The position numbers and the translations under genes were made by a program. Below the pieces are notes generated by a model that worked only from the letters and a program-made list of their open reading frames with translations, had not been told where the DNA came from and searched no databases. From positions 45,463-109,462 of the forward strand of contig QJOU01000017.1 of the NCBI GenBank assembly GCA_003265685.1: 64,000 bases of DNA, read 5' to 3'. Positions 44,608 to 52,495 of this stretch are shown in pieces; within the stretch, counting starts at the first letter, position 1; the number at the start of each line of letters is the position of its first letter. The stretch is from Piscinibacter caeni (GTDB lineage Bacteria > Pseudomonadota > Gammaproteobacteria > Burkholderiales > Burkholderiaceae_C).

Positions 44608-45432
44608 CTACCCGCCCGGCCGCTGCGCCTGCGTGCACCGCACCTGCAGCAGCTCGCACCGCCCGCCGTCGATGCGCACCGCGCTCAGGCAGCCGCCCCA
44701 GACGCAGCCGGTGTCCAGCGCCAGCAGGTCGGGGCGCATCACCAGGCCGAGCGTGGACCAGTGGCCGAAGGCGACCGGCAGGCCCTGCGTGCGCCGCCCG
44801 GGCACGTCGAACCAGGGCAGGTAGCCCGGCGGCGCGCCGCCCGCGCCTTCCTTGGTCTTCAGGTCCAGCGTGCCCTGCGCGTCGACGAAGCGGATGCGCG
44901 TCAGCACGTTGATGATGAAGCGCAGCCGGTGCGCGCCCGCCAGCGTGTCGCTCCAGCGCACCGGCTCGTCGGCGTACATCTGGTGCAGGAAGTCGCCGAG
45001 CGCGTCGCTCGCGAGCATGGCCTCGACCTCGGCAGCGCGCGCCAGCGTCTCGTCGCGGTCCCACTGCGGCACCACGCCGGCGTGCACGCACAGCCAGCCG
45101 TCCTCGACGAGCGCCATGCGGCGGCTGCGCAGCCAGTCGATCCAGGCGTCGCGGTCGGGCGCGTCGAGCACGTCGGCGAAGGTGTCGCCGCGATGCATCG
45201 TGCGGCCACCGAAGGCCACCGCGAGCAGGTGCAGGTCGTGGTTGCCGAGCAGGCAGGCGGCCGCGTTGCCGAAACCGCGCAACCGGCGCAGCACGGCCAG
45301 CGAGCCGGGGCCGCGATTGACCAGGTCGCCCAGCACGACGAGCCGGTCGCGCGAGGGCGAGAAGCCGATCTCGGCGAGCAGGCGCTCGAACGCGTCGTCG
45401 CAGCCCTGCAGGTCGCCCACGAGGTAGTGCAT
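44608..45432 (-). CDS. apaH: Diadenosine tetraphosphatase, symmetrical
   Basis: 274 residues, standard for ApaH, a metallophosphatase that splits Ap4A into two ADP and can decap NpnN-capped RNA. The metal motifs GDLQGC (residues 6-11), GDLVNRGPGS and GNHDLHLL are intact, with a later VHAGVVPQWD histidine and FGHWS. The C-terminal CVWGGCLSAVRIDG is typical. The start at 45432 yields MHYLVGDLQGC. It is divergent from the CorC-like gene with 48 bases between starts, and converges on the beta-sandwich gene with about 75 bases between stops. Confidence 0.96.
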   Translation of the reverse strand: MHYLVGDLQGCDDAFERLLAEIGFSPSRDRLVVLGDLVNRGPGSLAVLRRLRGFGNAAACLLGNHDLHLLAVAFGGRTMHRGDTFADVLDAPDRDAWIDWLRSRRMALVEDGWLCVHAGVVPQWDRDETLARAAEVEAMLASDALGDFLHQMYADEPVRWSDTLAGAHRLRFIINVLTRIRFVDAQGTLDLKTKEGAGGAPPGYLPWFDVPGRRTQGLPVAFGHWSTLGLVMRPDLLALDTGCVWGGCLSAVRIDGGRCELLQVRCTQAQRPGG

Positions 45433-45480
45433 CGGGCGATTCTGCTACGCTCGCAGCGATCTGCCTGCCGCACGCCCTGC

Positions 45481-46797
45481 ATGGACGTTGCCCTCCTGAT
45501 CTTCCTGATCCTGCTGAACGCGCTGTTCGCGATGTCCGAGATGGCGCTCACCGCCGCCCGCAAGGCCCGGCTGCAGGTGATGGTCGAGGCCGGCGATGCG
45601 GGCGCGCGCTGCGCGATGGACCTGCACGACGACCCGACCAAGTTCCTCTCGGTGGTACAGATCGGCATCACCTCGATCGGCGTGCTCAACGGCATCGTCG
45701 GCGACGCGGCCTTCTCCGCGCCCTTCGCGGCCTGGCTGCACGAGGCCTTGCCGATCAGCGACCGCATGTCCGACATCGCCGCCACCGCGATGGTGGTGGT
45801 GGTGATCACCTTCCTGACCATCATCTTCGGCGAGCTGGTGCCCAAGCGGCTCGGCCAGATGTACCCCGAGACGGTGGCGCGCCTGGTGGCGCGGCCGATG
45901 GAGTGGCTCTCGATCGCGACGCGGCCGTTCGTCAAGCTGCTGTCCTTCTGCACCGAGGGCACGCTGCGGCTGCTGGGCGTGCGCGACGGGCCCGACCGCA
46001 GCGTCACCGAGGAGGAGATCGCCGCCAGCCTGGAGGAGGGCGTGGACGCCGGCGTGATCGAGGCGCAGGAGCACCAGATGGTGCGCAACGTGTTCCGCCT
46101 CGACGACCGCCAGGTCGGCTCGATGATGATCCCGCGCACCGAGATCGTCTGGCTCGACGCCGTCTCCACGCGCGAGCAGGTGCTGGCGATGATCGAGCAC
46201 GTGCAGCACTCGCGCTACCCGGTGTGCCGCGGCGGCCTGCACGACGTGCTGGGCGTGGTCACCACGCAGCGCCTGCTGCAGCAGGAGATGCGCGGCGAGG
46301 CCTTCTCGCTCACCGAGGGCCTGGAGCCGGCGGTGTTCGTGCCCGAGACGCTCTCGGGCATGGAGCTGCTGGAGCACTTCAAGGCCTCGAGCGCGCAGCT
46401 CGTGTTCGTGGTCGACGAGTACGGCGAGGTGCAGGGCATGATCACCGTGCTCGACGTGCTGGAGGCGATCACCGGCGAGTTCGCCACGCCGACCGACGAG
46501 AACGCCTGGGCGGTGCAGCGCGAGGACGGCAGCTGGCTGTTCGACGGCCTGATCCCGGTGCCCGAGCTGAAGGACAGGCTCGGCCTGAAAGAGCTGCCCG
46601 AGGAGGACCGCGGGCGCTACAACACGCTGGCCGGCATGATCATGCTGCTGCTCGGCCGCCTGCCGGCCACCGCCGATTCGGTGGAGTGGGATGGCTGGCG
46701 CTTCGAGGTCGTCGACCTCGACGGCAAGCGTGTCGACAAGGTGCTGGCGAGCCTGCTGCCGCCGCGCGAGAACGAACTCCCCGGAGAACCCGCATGA
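45481..46797 (+). CDS. CNNM/CorC-type transporter-associated protein (DUF21, CBS pair)
   Basis: 438 residues. A DUF21 membrane domain with three to four helices (about 1-180: MDVALLIFLILLNALFAMSE, SVVQIGITSIGVL) is followed by a CBS pair at about 200-340 (MIPRTEIVWLDAVSTREQVL, FVVDEYGEVQGMITVLDVLE) and a CorC_HlyC domain at about 355-430. Such proteins are implicated in Mg/Co efflux and are often misnamed hemolysins. A TACGCT -10-like element sits about 30 bases before ATG 45481. The stop overlaps the SapC start in ATGA, so translation is coupled. Confidence 0.93.
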   Translation: MDVALLIFLILLNALFAMSEMALTAARKARLQVMVEAGDAGARCAMDLHDDPTKFLSVVQIGITSIGVLNGIVGDAAFSAPFAAWLHEALPISDRMSDIAATAMVVVVITFLTIIFGELVPKRLGQMYPETVARLVARPMEWLSIATRPFVKLLSFCTEGTLRLLGVRDGPDRSVTEEEIAASLEEGVDAGVIEAQEHQMVRNVFRLDDRQVGSMMIPRTEIVWLDAVSTREQVLAMIEHVQHSRYPVCRGGLHDVLGVVTTQRLLQQEMRGEAFSLTEGLEPAVFVPETLSGMELLEHFKASSAQLVFVVDEYGEVQGMITVLDVLEAITGEFATPTDENAWAVQREDGSWLFDGLIPVPELKDRLGLKELPEEDRGRYNTLAGMIMLLLGRLPATADSVEWDGWRFEVVDLDGKRVDKVLASLLPPRENELPGEPA

Positions 46798-47582
46798 TCA
46801 ACTCGGCGCTGTACCGCGAGCCGGTGCTGCTGGAGCCGGCCCGCCACCGGCCGCTGAAGATCGGCACGCTGGCCGACTTCTCCATCACGCGCGGCATGCA
46901 TGCCGTGTTCCTGGCTGCCACCGAGATCCCGCAGGCGGCGCTCGAGTTCCCGGTCGTGTTCGTGCACACCGGCGTGCGCGACGAGGCCGGCCGCGCCACC
47001 GTCTCGCCGATCGCGCTGCTCGGCCTGACGCAGGGCGAGAACCTGTTCGTCGAGGGCACGCGCTGGGAGGCGCGCTACATCCCGGCCTTCATCCGGCGCT
47101 ACCCCTTCCTGACCGCCAACCTGCGCGGCGCGCCGGCGCCCGGCGTGATGATCGACCGCGCCTGGAGCGGCTTCTCCGAGCAGGAGGGCGAGCCGCTGTT
47201 CGGCGAGGACGGCCAGCCCGCGCCGGCATTGCAGCGCGCGATCGAGTTCCTCGACCGCTTCGAGACCGAGGCGCAGCGCACCCAGCTGTTCTGCGCCCGC
47301 ATCACCGAGCTCGAGCTGCTCAAGGAGATGAAGGCCGACGCGACCTTGCCCGACGGCATGACGCTGTCGATCGACGGCTTCTACGTGATCGACGACGAGA
47401 AGCTGCGCGGGCTCGCAGACGCGCCGGTGCTCGAGATGCACCGCAATGGCATGCTCTCGCTGCTGAACCTGCACCAGACCTCGCTGAACCACATGCGCGC
47501 GATGCTCGAGCGCAAGGCGCGGCGTGCTCAAGCGACGAAGGATGCGGCCAAGGAGGAGGGAGGCGCCGGTGGACCGGCCTGA
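46794..47582 (+). CDS. SapC-family protein
   Basis: 262 residues. Matches SapC (PF07277) proteins: FLAATEIPQAALEFPVVFVHTG, ENLFVEGTRWEARYIPAFIRRYPF, and a region near SIDGFYVIDDEKLR with ML near the end. SapC is a surface-layer-associated or S-layer-linked protein in Campylobacter but is mostly uncharacterised elsewhere. No signal peptide is seen. The start overlaps the CorC-like stop (ATGA) with GGAGAA upstream. A stretch of Lys/Arg/Glu precedes the stop, and the AGGAGGAGGGAGG run there serves as ribosome site of the next gene, which overlaps by 14 bases. Confidence 0.9.
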   Translation: MINSALYREPVLLEPARHRPLKIGTLADFSITRGMHAVFLAATEIPQAALEFPVVFVHTGVRDEAGRATVSPIALLGLTQGENLFVEGTRWEARYIPAFIRRYPFLTANLRGAPAPGVMIDRAWSGFSEQEGEPLFGEDGQPAPALQRAIEFLDRFETEAQRTQLFCARITELELLKEMKADATLPDGMTLSIDGFYVIDDEKLRGLADAPVLEMHRNGMLSLLNLHQTSLNHMRAMLERKARRAQATKDAAKEEGGAGGPA

Positions 47583-48768
47583 CGACTTCCAGCGCGGCGT
47601 CGCGAACCGGCGCGCGGTGCTCGGCGACGAGTGGGTCGACCAGTCGCTCGCCGGCACGACGGCCTTCAACGCCGACTTCCAGGACCTGGTGACGCGCCAC
47701 GCCTGGCTCGACATCTGGGGCCGCCCGGGGCTCGACGTGACGACGCGCCGCCTGCTGGTGCTGGCGATGACGATGGCCGCGGCGCGCTGGGAGGAGTTCG
47801 AGCTGCATTGCCGCGCCACGATCCGCGCCGGCGTGCCGCTCGAGCCGCTGCGCGAGACCCTGATGCAGGGCGCGATCTACTGCGGCGTGCCGGCCGCCAA
47901 CACCGCCTTCAAGATCACCACCAGGCTGCTGCGCGAGGAGGGCCGGCTGCCGGCCGCGCAGCCGCTCACCGAGGGCGTGCGCGTGGCGACCCACCACACG
48001 TTCAGCGCGCCGCAGCTGAAGATCGCGCTGCAGGGCCGCGGCACGCCGGTGGTGCTGGCGCATGCGCTGGGCGTCGACCTGCACATGTGGGACGAACTCG
48101 CCGCCGCGCTCGCGCCCGACCATGACGTGCTGCGCTACGACCAGCGCGGCCATGGCGGCTCGGCGGTGCCCACCGGCCCCTACACGCAGGAGCAGCTGGT
48201 CGACGACGCGGCGCGCGTGATCGGCGAATGGGGCCGCGGCCCGGTGGTGTTCGTCGGCCTGTCGATGGGCGGCATGGTCGCGCAGGGCCTGGCGGTGCGG
48301 TACCCGGCGCTGCTGCGCGGCGTGGTCATCGCCAACAGCGGCGCGCGTTACCCCGAGGAGGCGCGTGCCGCCTGGGCGCAGCGCATCGCGAGCGTGCAGC
48401 AGCACGGCCTGGCCGCGGTGGCGGACGCGACGATGGAGCGCTGGTTCACGCCGGCCTTCCGCGCCGCGCGGCCGGAGCTCGTCGAGCGGCACCGGCAGGC
48501 CATCCTGCGCGGCAGCGTCGAGGGTTACCTCGCCTGCTGTCATGCGGTGGCCGCGGTCGACTGGCTCGATGCCTTGCCGCAGGTGAAGACGCCCACGCTG
48601 GTGATCGCCGGCACGCAGGACGTGGGCGCGCCGCCGGCGATGAGCGAGGCGATCGCGCAGCGCATCCCGGGTGCGCGGCTCGAGTTGCTGGAGGCGGCAC
48701 ACCTCTCGGTGGCCGAGCAGCCGCAGGCCTTCGAGCGGCTGCTGCGCGGCTTCATCGCCGCCTGCTGA
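47569..48768 (+). CDS. Fused 4-carboxymuconolactone decarboxylase / 3-oxoadipate enol-lactonase
   Basis: 399 residues. Residues 1-125 are a PcaC-type decarboxylase domain (RRAVLGDEWVDQSLAG, NADFQDLVTRHAWLDIWGRPGL, HCRATIRAGVPLEPLRETLMQ). Residues 140-399 are a PcaD-type alpha/beta hydrolase with Ser in VGLSMGGMVAQ and the usual ending HLSVAEQPQAFERLL. Together they perform the last two steps from carboxymuconolactone to 3-oxoadipate. Known PcaL fusions have the hydrolase first, so this order is reversed. Start GTG 47569 is chosen for the very strong AGGAGGAGGGAGG site. No other pca gene is close. The 3' end overlaps the pseudokinase-TIR gene by 17 bases. Confidence 0.9.
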   Translation: MDRPDDFQRGVANRRAVLGDEWVDQSLAGTTAFNADFQDLVTRHAWLDIWGRPGLDVTTRRLLVLAMTMAAARWEEFELHCRATIRAGVPLEPLRETLMQGAIYCGVPAANTAFKITTRLLREEGRLPAAQPLTEGVRVATHHTFSAPQLKIALQGRGTPVVLAHALGVDLHMWDELAAALAPDHDVLRYDQRGHGGSAVPTGPYTQEQLVDDAARVIGEWGRGPVVFVGLSMGGMVAQGLAVRYPALLRGVVIANSGARYPEEARAAWAQRIASVQQHGLAAVADATMERWFTPAFRAARPELVERHRQAILRGSVEGYLACCHAVAAVDWLDALPQVKTPTLVIAGTQDVGAPPAMSEAIAQRIPGARLELLEAAHLSVAEQPQAFERLLRGFIAAC

Positions 48769-50560
48769 AGGCCTGCCCGGCGACCATGAAGCGGTCGCGC
48801 AGGTGCAGGTGGGCCAGCTCGGGCGGGGGCGGCGCCAGGGCGGGGTCTTCGAGCGGCAGCGGCAGGATGGCTTCGAGCGCCTTGCGCGCCAGCGCCGTCT
48901 CGAACTCCCAGTGCACCCAGGGCGAGGCGGCGGCGTGGCGCGACCAGAACAGCAGGAACAACTCGCGCGTGCCGATCTGCTGTTCGAGCTGGCGCTTGAA
49001 GGCCTCGTTCGGGCGCAGATCCAGGCAGTCCTGGAAGATGTCCAGCCCCGGCGCCCAGCGCACCAGGGTCGAGAGCCGGCCGGCGACTTCCTCCGCGTCC
49101 AGCGACGCATAGGAGGCGAACGCCGTGGCCGGTGTGCGCACCGCCTGTTGCGCGGGCGCCGCCGCGCCGGCATCGGCCGCAACGGCGATCTGTACCGGCA
49201 CGGCGGCCACCGGCACGGCGTCGATCAGCACCAGCAGCTCGAACACCGCGCTGGCCGGCGCATCGTCGGCGGCGCAGGCGGTGAAGCCGACCAGCCGGTG
49301 CTGCCCGTTCCACTCGACGCGGCGCTCCTGCGGCGTGAAGCGGAAGTGGCGGCCGCTCGGCCGCACCGTGATCGGCGCGCCGCGGCGCCAGCCCGAGGGC
49401 CCCTCGGGCGCCAGGTCGAGCAGGCGCCGGTCGTCCGGCTCGCCGGCGGCGTCGAACTGCGCCTGCACCGCTGCCCGTGCCGCCTGCACGTAGACGGCCA
49501 GGTGCAGCGTGAACTCGCTGCGCGGCGCACAGCGGCGCGGCGCGCGCACGCCGAGCCAGACCGGGTCGGCGGCGGGCGGTTCCGCCTCGGGCGAGCGCCG
49601 GCCGCGCCACCATGCGGACAGTGCCTCGCCGATGCGCCCGGTCAGGGCCCAGCGGGTCTTCGCGTCCGCCGGCATCGGCACGGTCTGCGGCCGTGCCGCG
49701 GGCGCCGCGGAGATGGGCGACAGGGCCGTGCGATCGGGTGCGCCGAGCGTGTTCAGCGCGAGCACCGCAGCCAGCGCCTCGGCGGCCGACGCCGGCCGAT
49801 CCTGCACCCGCGGGGCCATCAGGCGATCGATCAGCCGCAGCGTCGCCGGCCGCAGGCCGGGCGGGGCCAGCACCTCGAGCGGCGCCAGCGGATCGTGCTG
49901 CAAGCGCTGCGCCGCGGGCGGCGGGTCGACCCCGGTGACGAGGAAACGCAGCGTCGCGCCGAGCGCGTACAGATCGCTCCAGGGCCCCTGCGGCCGGCCC
50001 GCATCAGCGTCGAGCTGCTCCGGTGCAGCATAGGGCCCCGGCAGCTCGCCGAGCAGGCGCCGCACCTGCTCGGGCGGCATCAGCAGCGGCGCGCCGCGAT
50101 CGTCAAGCCACAGCCGCTCGGGCGAGATGGCGCCGTGGATCGCCTGCTCGCGGTGCAGCAGCTCGAGTGCGGAGAGCGTCGAGTGCAGCAGTCGGTGCAG
50201 CAACTCGTCGTCGACCGGGATGCTGTCACGCCGCTGGCGCAGCGGGTGGCCGCGGCGCGGCGCCGTCACGACATAGGGCCGCGCCTGCTCGACGCCGTAA
50301 TCCGACACCTCAAGCAGCGCGGGATGGAACCGCGTGGCGAACAGCCGCGCCTCGGCCAGGAAGACCTGCGTGGCGCGCTCGAGCAGGCCGGCATCGAGGC
50401 CGGGTGGCGGCGCGAGAAGGGTCAGCGCCACGGGCCGGTCGATGCCGACGAGCAAGGCCTCGGCATGCCAGCAGGGCCCGTCCTGCCCCTGCACGTGAAC
50501 GATCCGTGCGCGGCGAACGTGATCGCCGGCGCGAGGCAGGAGACTGGCGTCCGGTTCCAT
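48752..50560 (-). CDS. Protein-kinase-like (pseudokinase) and TIR protein
   Basis: 602 residues. Residues 1-265 have the layout of a bacterial Ser/Thr kinase: an activation-like PYAAPEQLD and SDLYALGATLRFLVTG. The catalytic loop reads HGAISPERLWLD where HRDLKPxN is expected, and no DFG is evident, so it is probably inactive. Residues 345-460 look like a beta-sandwich. Residues 478-590 are a TIR domain (AFASYASLD, DIFQDCLDLRPNEAF, SPWVHWEFE with Glu552 at the catalytic site). ATG 50560 follows GGGAGG. A pseudokinase may sense a ligand and control the TIR output. No kinase substrate is suggested. Confidence 0.8.
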   Translation of the reverse strand: MEPDASLLPRAGDHVRRARIVHVQGQDGPCWHAEALLVGIDRPVALTLLAPPPGLDAGLLERATQVFLAEARLFATRFHPALLEVSDYGVEQARPYVVTAPRRGHPLRQRRDSIPVDDELLHRLLHSTLSALELLHREQAIHGAISPERLWLDDRGAPLLMPPEQVRRLLGELPGPYAAPEQLDADAGRPQGPWSDLYALGATLRFLVTGVDPPPAAQRLQHDPLAPLEVLAPPGLRPATLRLIDRLMAPRVQDRPASAAEALAAVLALNTLGAPDRTALSPISAAPAARPQTVPMPADAKTRWALTGRIGEALSAWWRGRRSPEAEPPAADPVWLGVRAPRRCAPRSEFTLHLAVYVQAARAAVQAQFDAAGEPDDRRLLDLAPEGPSGWRRGAPITVRPSGRHFRFTPQERRVEWNGQHRLVGFTACAADDAPASAVFELLVLIDAVPVAAVPVQIAVAADAGAAAPAQQAVRTPATAFASYASLDAEEVAGRLSTLVRWAPGLDIFQDCLDLRPNEAFKRQLEQQIGTRELFLLFWSRHAAASPWVHWEFETALARKALEAILPLPLEDPALAPPPPELAHLHLRDRFMVAGQAFSRRR

Positions 50561-50680
50561 TGAGCAGCCTCCCGGAAGGCGTTCGAATGGGCGCCACGGT
50601 AACGCCTCCCCGGCCGCACGTGACCCCCGCAAATCGCCGCCGCCGGCGCGGGGTATGGCCCGCCGCCACAATCGCCGCCC

Positions 50681-51694
50681 ATGGATTCGCTCTCGCAGCT
50701 CGCGCTCGGCGCGGCCGTCGGCATCGCCACGATGGGCCGGCGCAGCGCGGCCTGGAAGGCGGCGCTGTGGGGCGGCATCGCCGGCACGCTGCCGGACCTG
50801 GACGCCTTCCTCGATCACGGCGACCCGCTGGCGAACATGGTGCTGCACCGCGCCGACAGCCATGCCCTGTTCTGGCTCACGCTGGTCGCGCCGCTGCTGG
50901 CGCTGCTCCCGGCCCGGCTGCACGGCGAGCGGGCGCTGTACCGGCGCTGGTGGCTGGCGATCTGGCTGGCGCTCGTCACCCACCCGCTGCTGGACTGGAT
51001 GACGGTCTACGGCACGCAGCTGCTGCGGCCCTTCACCGACCACCCCTACGCGGTGGGCAGCATCTTCATCATCGACCCGCTCTACACGCTGCCGCTGCTC
51101 GCCGGCGTGATCGTCGCGCTGCGCCACCGCGACCTGGCACGCGGCCTGCGCTGGAACGCCGCCGGCCTGCTGCTGAGCAGCGCCTACCTGGCCTGGGGCG
51201 TGGCGGCGCAGCAGCATGTGCGCGGCGTGGCGCTGGCCTCGCTGGCGCGCCAGGGCATCGCGGCCGAGCGCGTGCTGGTCACGCCGACCGCCTTCAACAG
51301 CGTGCTGTGGCGCATCGTCGCGGTGGGGCCCGACGGCCTGCACGAAGGTTTCCACTCGCTGCTCGACGGCCAGGGCGAGCTGCGCTTCGACCGCTTCGAC
51401 GCCGGCGCGGCGCTGCGCCCGGCGCTCGACGGCCATGCGCCGGTGCAGCGCCTGTGCCGCTTCAGCCAGGGCTTCTGCAAGCTCTCGCGCGAGGGCGACC
51501 GGGTGCTCGTGACCGACCTGCGCATGGGCCAGGAGCCGAGCTACACCTTCGCCTTCGTCGTGGCCCGCGTGGCCGGCGACCAGGTGGTGCCGTACGCCCC
51601 GCCCGTGGCGGCGGGGCGCCGGCCGGCGATCGGCCCGGCGCTCGCCTGGCTGTGGCGGCGCGCGCTCGGCGAGCCGCTCGCGCCGCCGCGCTGA
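50681..51694 (+). CDS. YdjM/DUF457-type membrane-bound metal-dependent hydrolase
   Basis: 337 residues. MDSLSQLALGAAVGIATMGR, followed by LWGGIAGTLPDLDAF, HRADSHALFW and ALVTHPLLDWMTVYGTQL, carries the conserved His/Asp motifs of the LexA-induced YdjM-like family. About six membrane helices occupy the N-terminal two-thirds; the last third is a soluble beta-rich domain. The His/Asp clusters could hold metal at the membrane surface. The ATG at 50681 follows a CACAATCG -10-like stretch closely. A role in membrane lipid or phosphodiester hydrolysis is guessed for the family but not shown. Confidence 0.85.
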   Translation: MDSLSQLALGAAVGIATMGRRSAAWKAALWGGIAGTLPDLDAFLDHGDPLANMVLHRADSHALFWLTLVAPLLALLPARLHGERALYRRWWLAIWLALVTHPLLDWMTVYGTQLLRPFTDHPYAVGSIFIIDPLYTLPLLAGVIVALRHRDLARGLRWNAAGLLLSSAYLAWGVAAQQHVRGVALASLARQGIAAERVLVTPTAFNSVLWRIVAVGPDGLHEGFHSLLDGQGELRFDRFDAGAALRPALDGHAPVQRLCRFSQGFCKLSREGDRVLVTDLRMGQEPSYTFAFVVARVAGDQVVPYAPPVAAGRRPAIGPALAWLWRRALGEPLAPPR

Positions 51695-51764
51695 CGGCCG
51701 GCGGCCGGACCCGCGGCACGCCGCGTGCGAGACTGCACGCTCCTCCCGCCGCCCGAGCCGCGCC

Positions 51765-52415
51765 ATGACCCGCACCGCCCGCCATCTGCTGAACATCTTC
51801 GTCACCGGCGCGCTGGCCGCCCTGCCGCTGGCCGCCACCGTGCTGGTGCTGGTCTGGACCGTGCGGCTGCTCTACGCCTGGCTCGGCCCGGACAGCCTGG
51901 TCGGCGGCGCGCTGGTGCGCATCGGCCTGGGCGTGACGGGCTCGGAGATCTTCGGCTACACGATCGGCGTGGCGGTGGTGCTGGTCGGCGTGTTCCTGCT
52001 CGGCCTGCTGGTGCAGACGCGGCTGCGCCACGTGCTGGCGGCGGTGCTCGACGGCGTGCTGCAGCGCATCCCGCTGGTGCGCTCGGTCTACGACCTGTCG
52101 AAGAAGTTCGTCGACCTGCTGGCGCAGCGCGACCAGGACGGCCTGCGTTCGATGAGCCCGGTGTGGCTGCACTTCGGCGGCCCGGGCGGCGCGGCCGTGC
52201 TGGCGCTGCTGTCCGCGCCCGAGCCCGTGCTGGTGGGCGGGCGCCCCTGCCTGGCGGTGCTGGTGCCCACCGCGCCGGTGCCGGTGGGCGGCGGCCTGCT
52301 CTACGTGCCGGTGGCGTGGGTCGAGCCGGCCGAGCTGGGTGTCGACGCGGTGACCAGCATCTACGTCTCGATGGGCATCACCTCGAAGCAGTACCTCGCG
52401 GCGGCACCGGGCTGA
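51765..52415 (+). CDS. DUF502 membrane protein
   Basis: 216 residues. Two N-terminal membrane helices (about 8-32 and 60-85) are followed by a soluble domain. Family signatures: FVTGALAALPLAATVLVL, RIPLVRSVYDLSKKFVDLL (family form I-P-x-V-x-x-I-Y), and a C-terminal VTSIYVSMG. DUF502 proteins occur throughout bacteria and plants; no enzymatic activity is known to me. It starts 70 bases after the YdjM-like gene and precedes the diguanylate cyclase on the same strand. Start ATG 51765 follows the family N-terminus directly. Confidence 0.93.
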   Translation: MTRTARHLLNIFVTGALAALPLAATVLVLVWTVRLLYAWLGPDSLVGGALVRIGLGVTGSEIFGYTIGVAVVLVGVFLLGLLVQTRLRHVLAAVLDGVLQRIPLVRSVYDLSKKFVDLLAQRDQDGLRSMSPVWLHFGGPGGAAVLALLSAPEPVLVGGRPCLAVLVPTAPVPVGGGLLYVPVAWVEPAELGVDAVTSIYVSMGITSKQYLAAAPG

Positions 52416-52495
52416 GAGTCTGAGAGGCGGGGCCCTCAAGCCGGCGCGCGGGCGGCCGATATCCCCAGGATGACCCGCCGAGCGAACGCGCCGCG

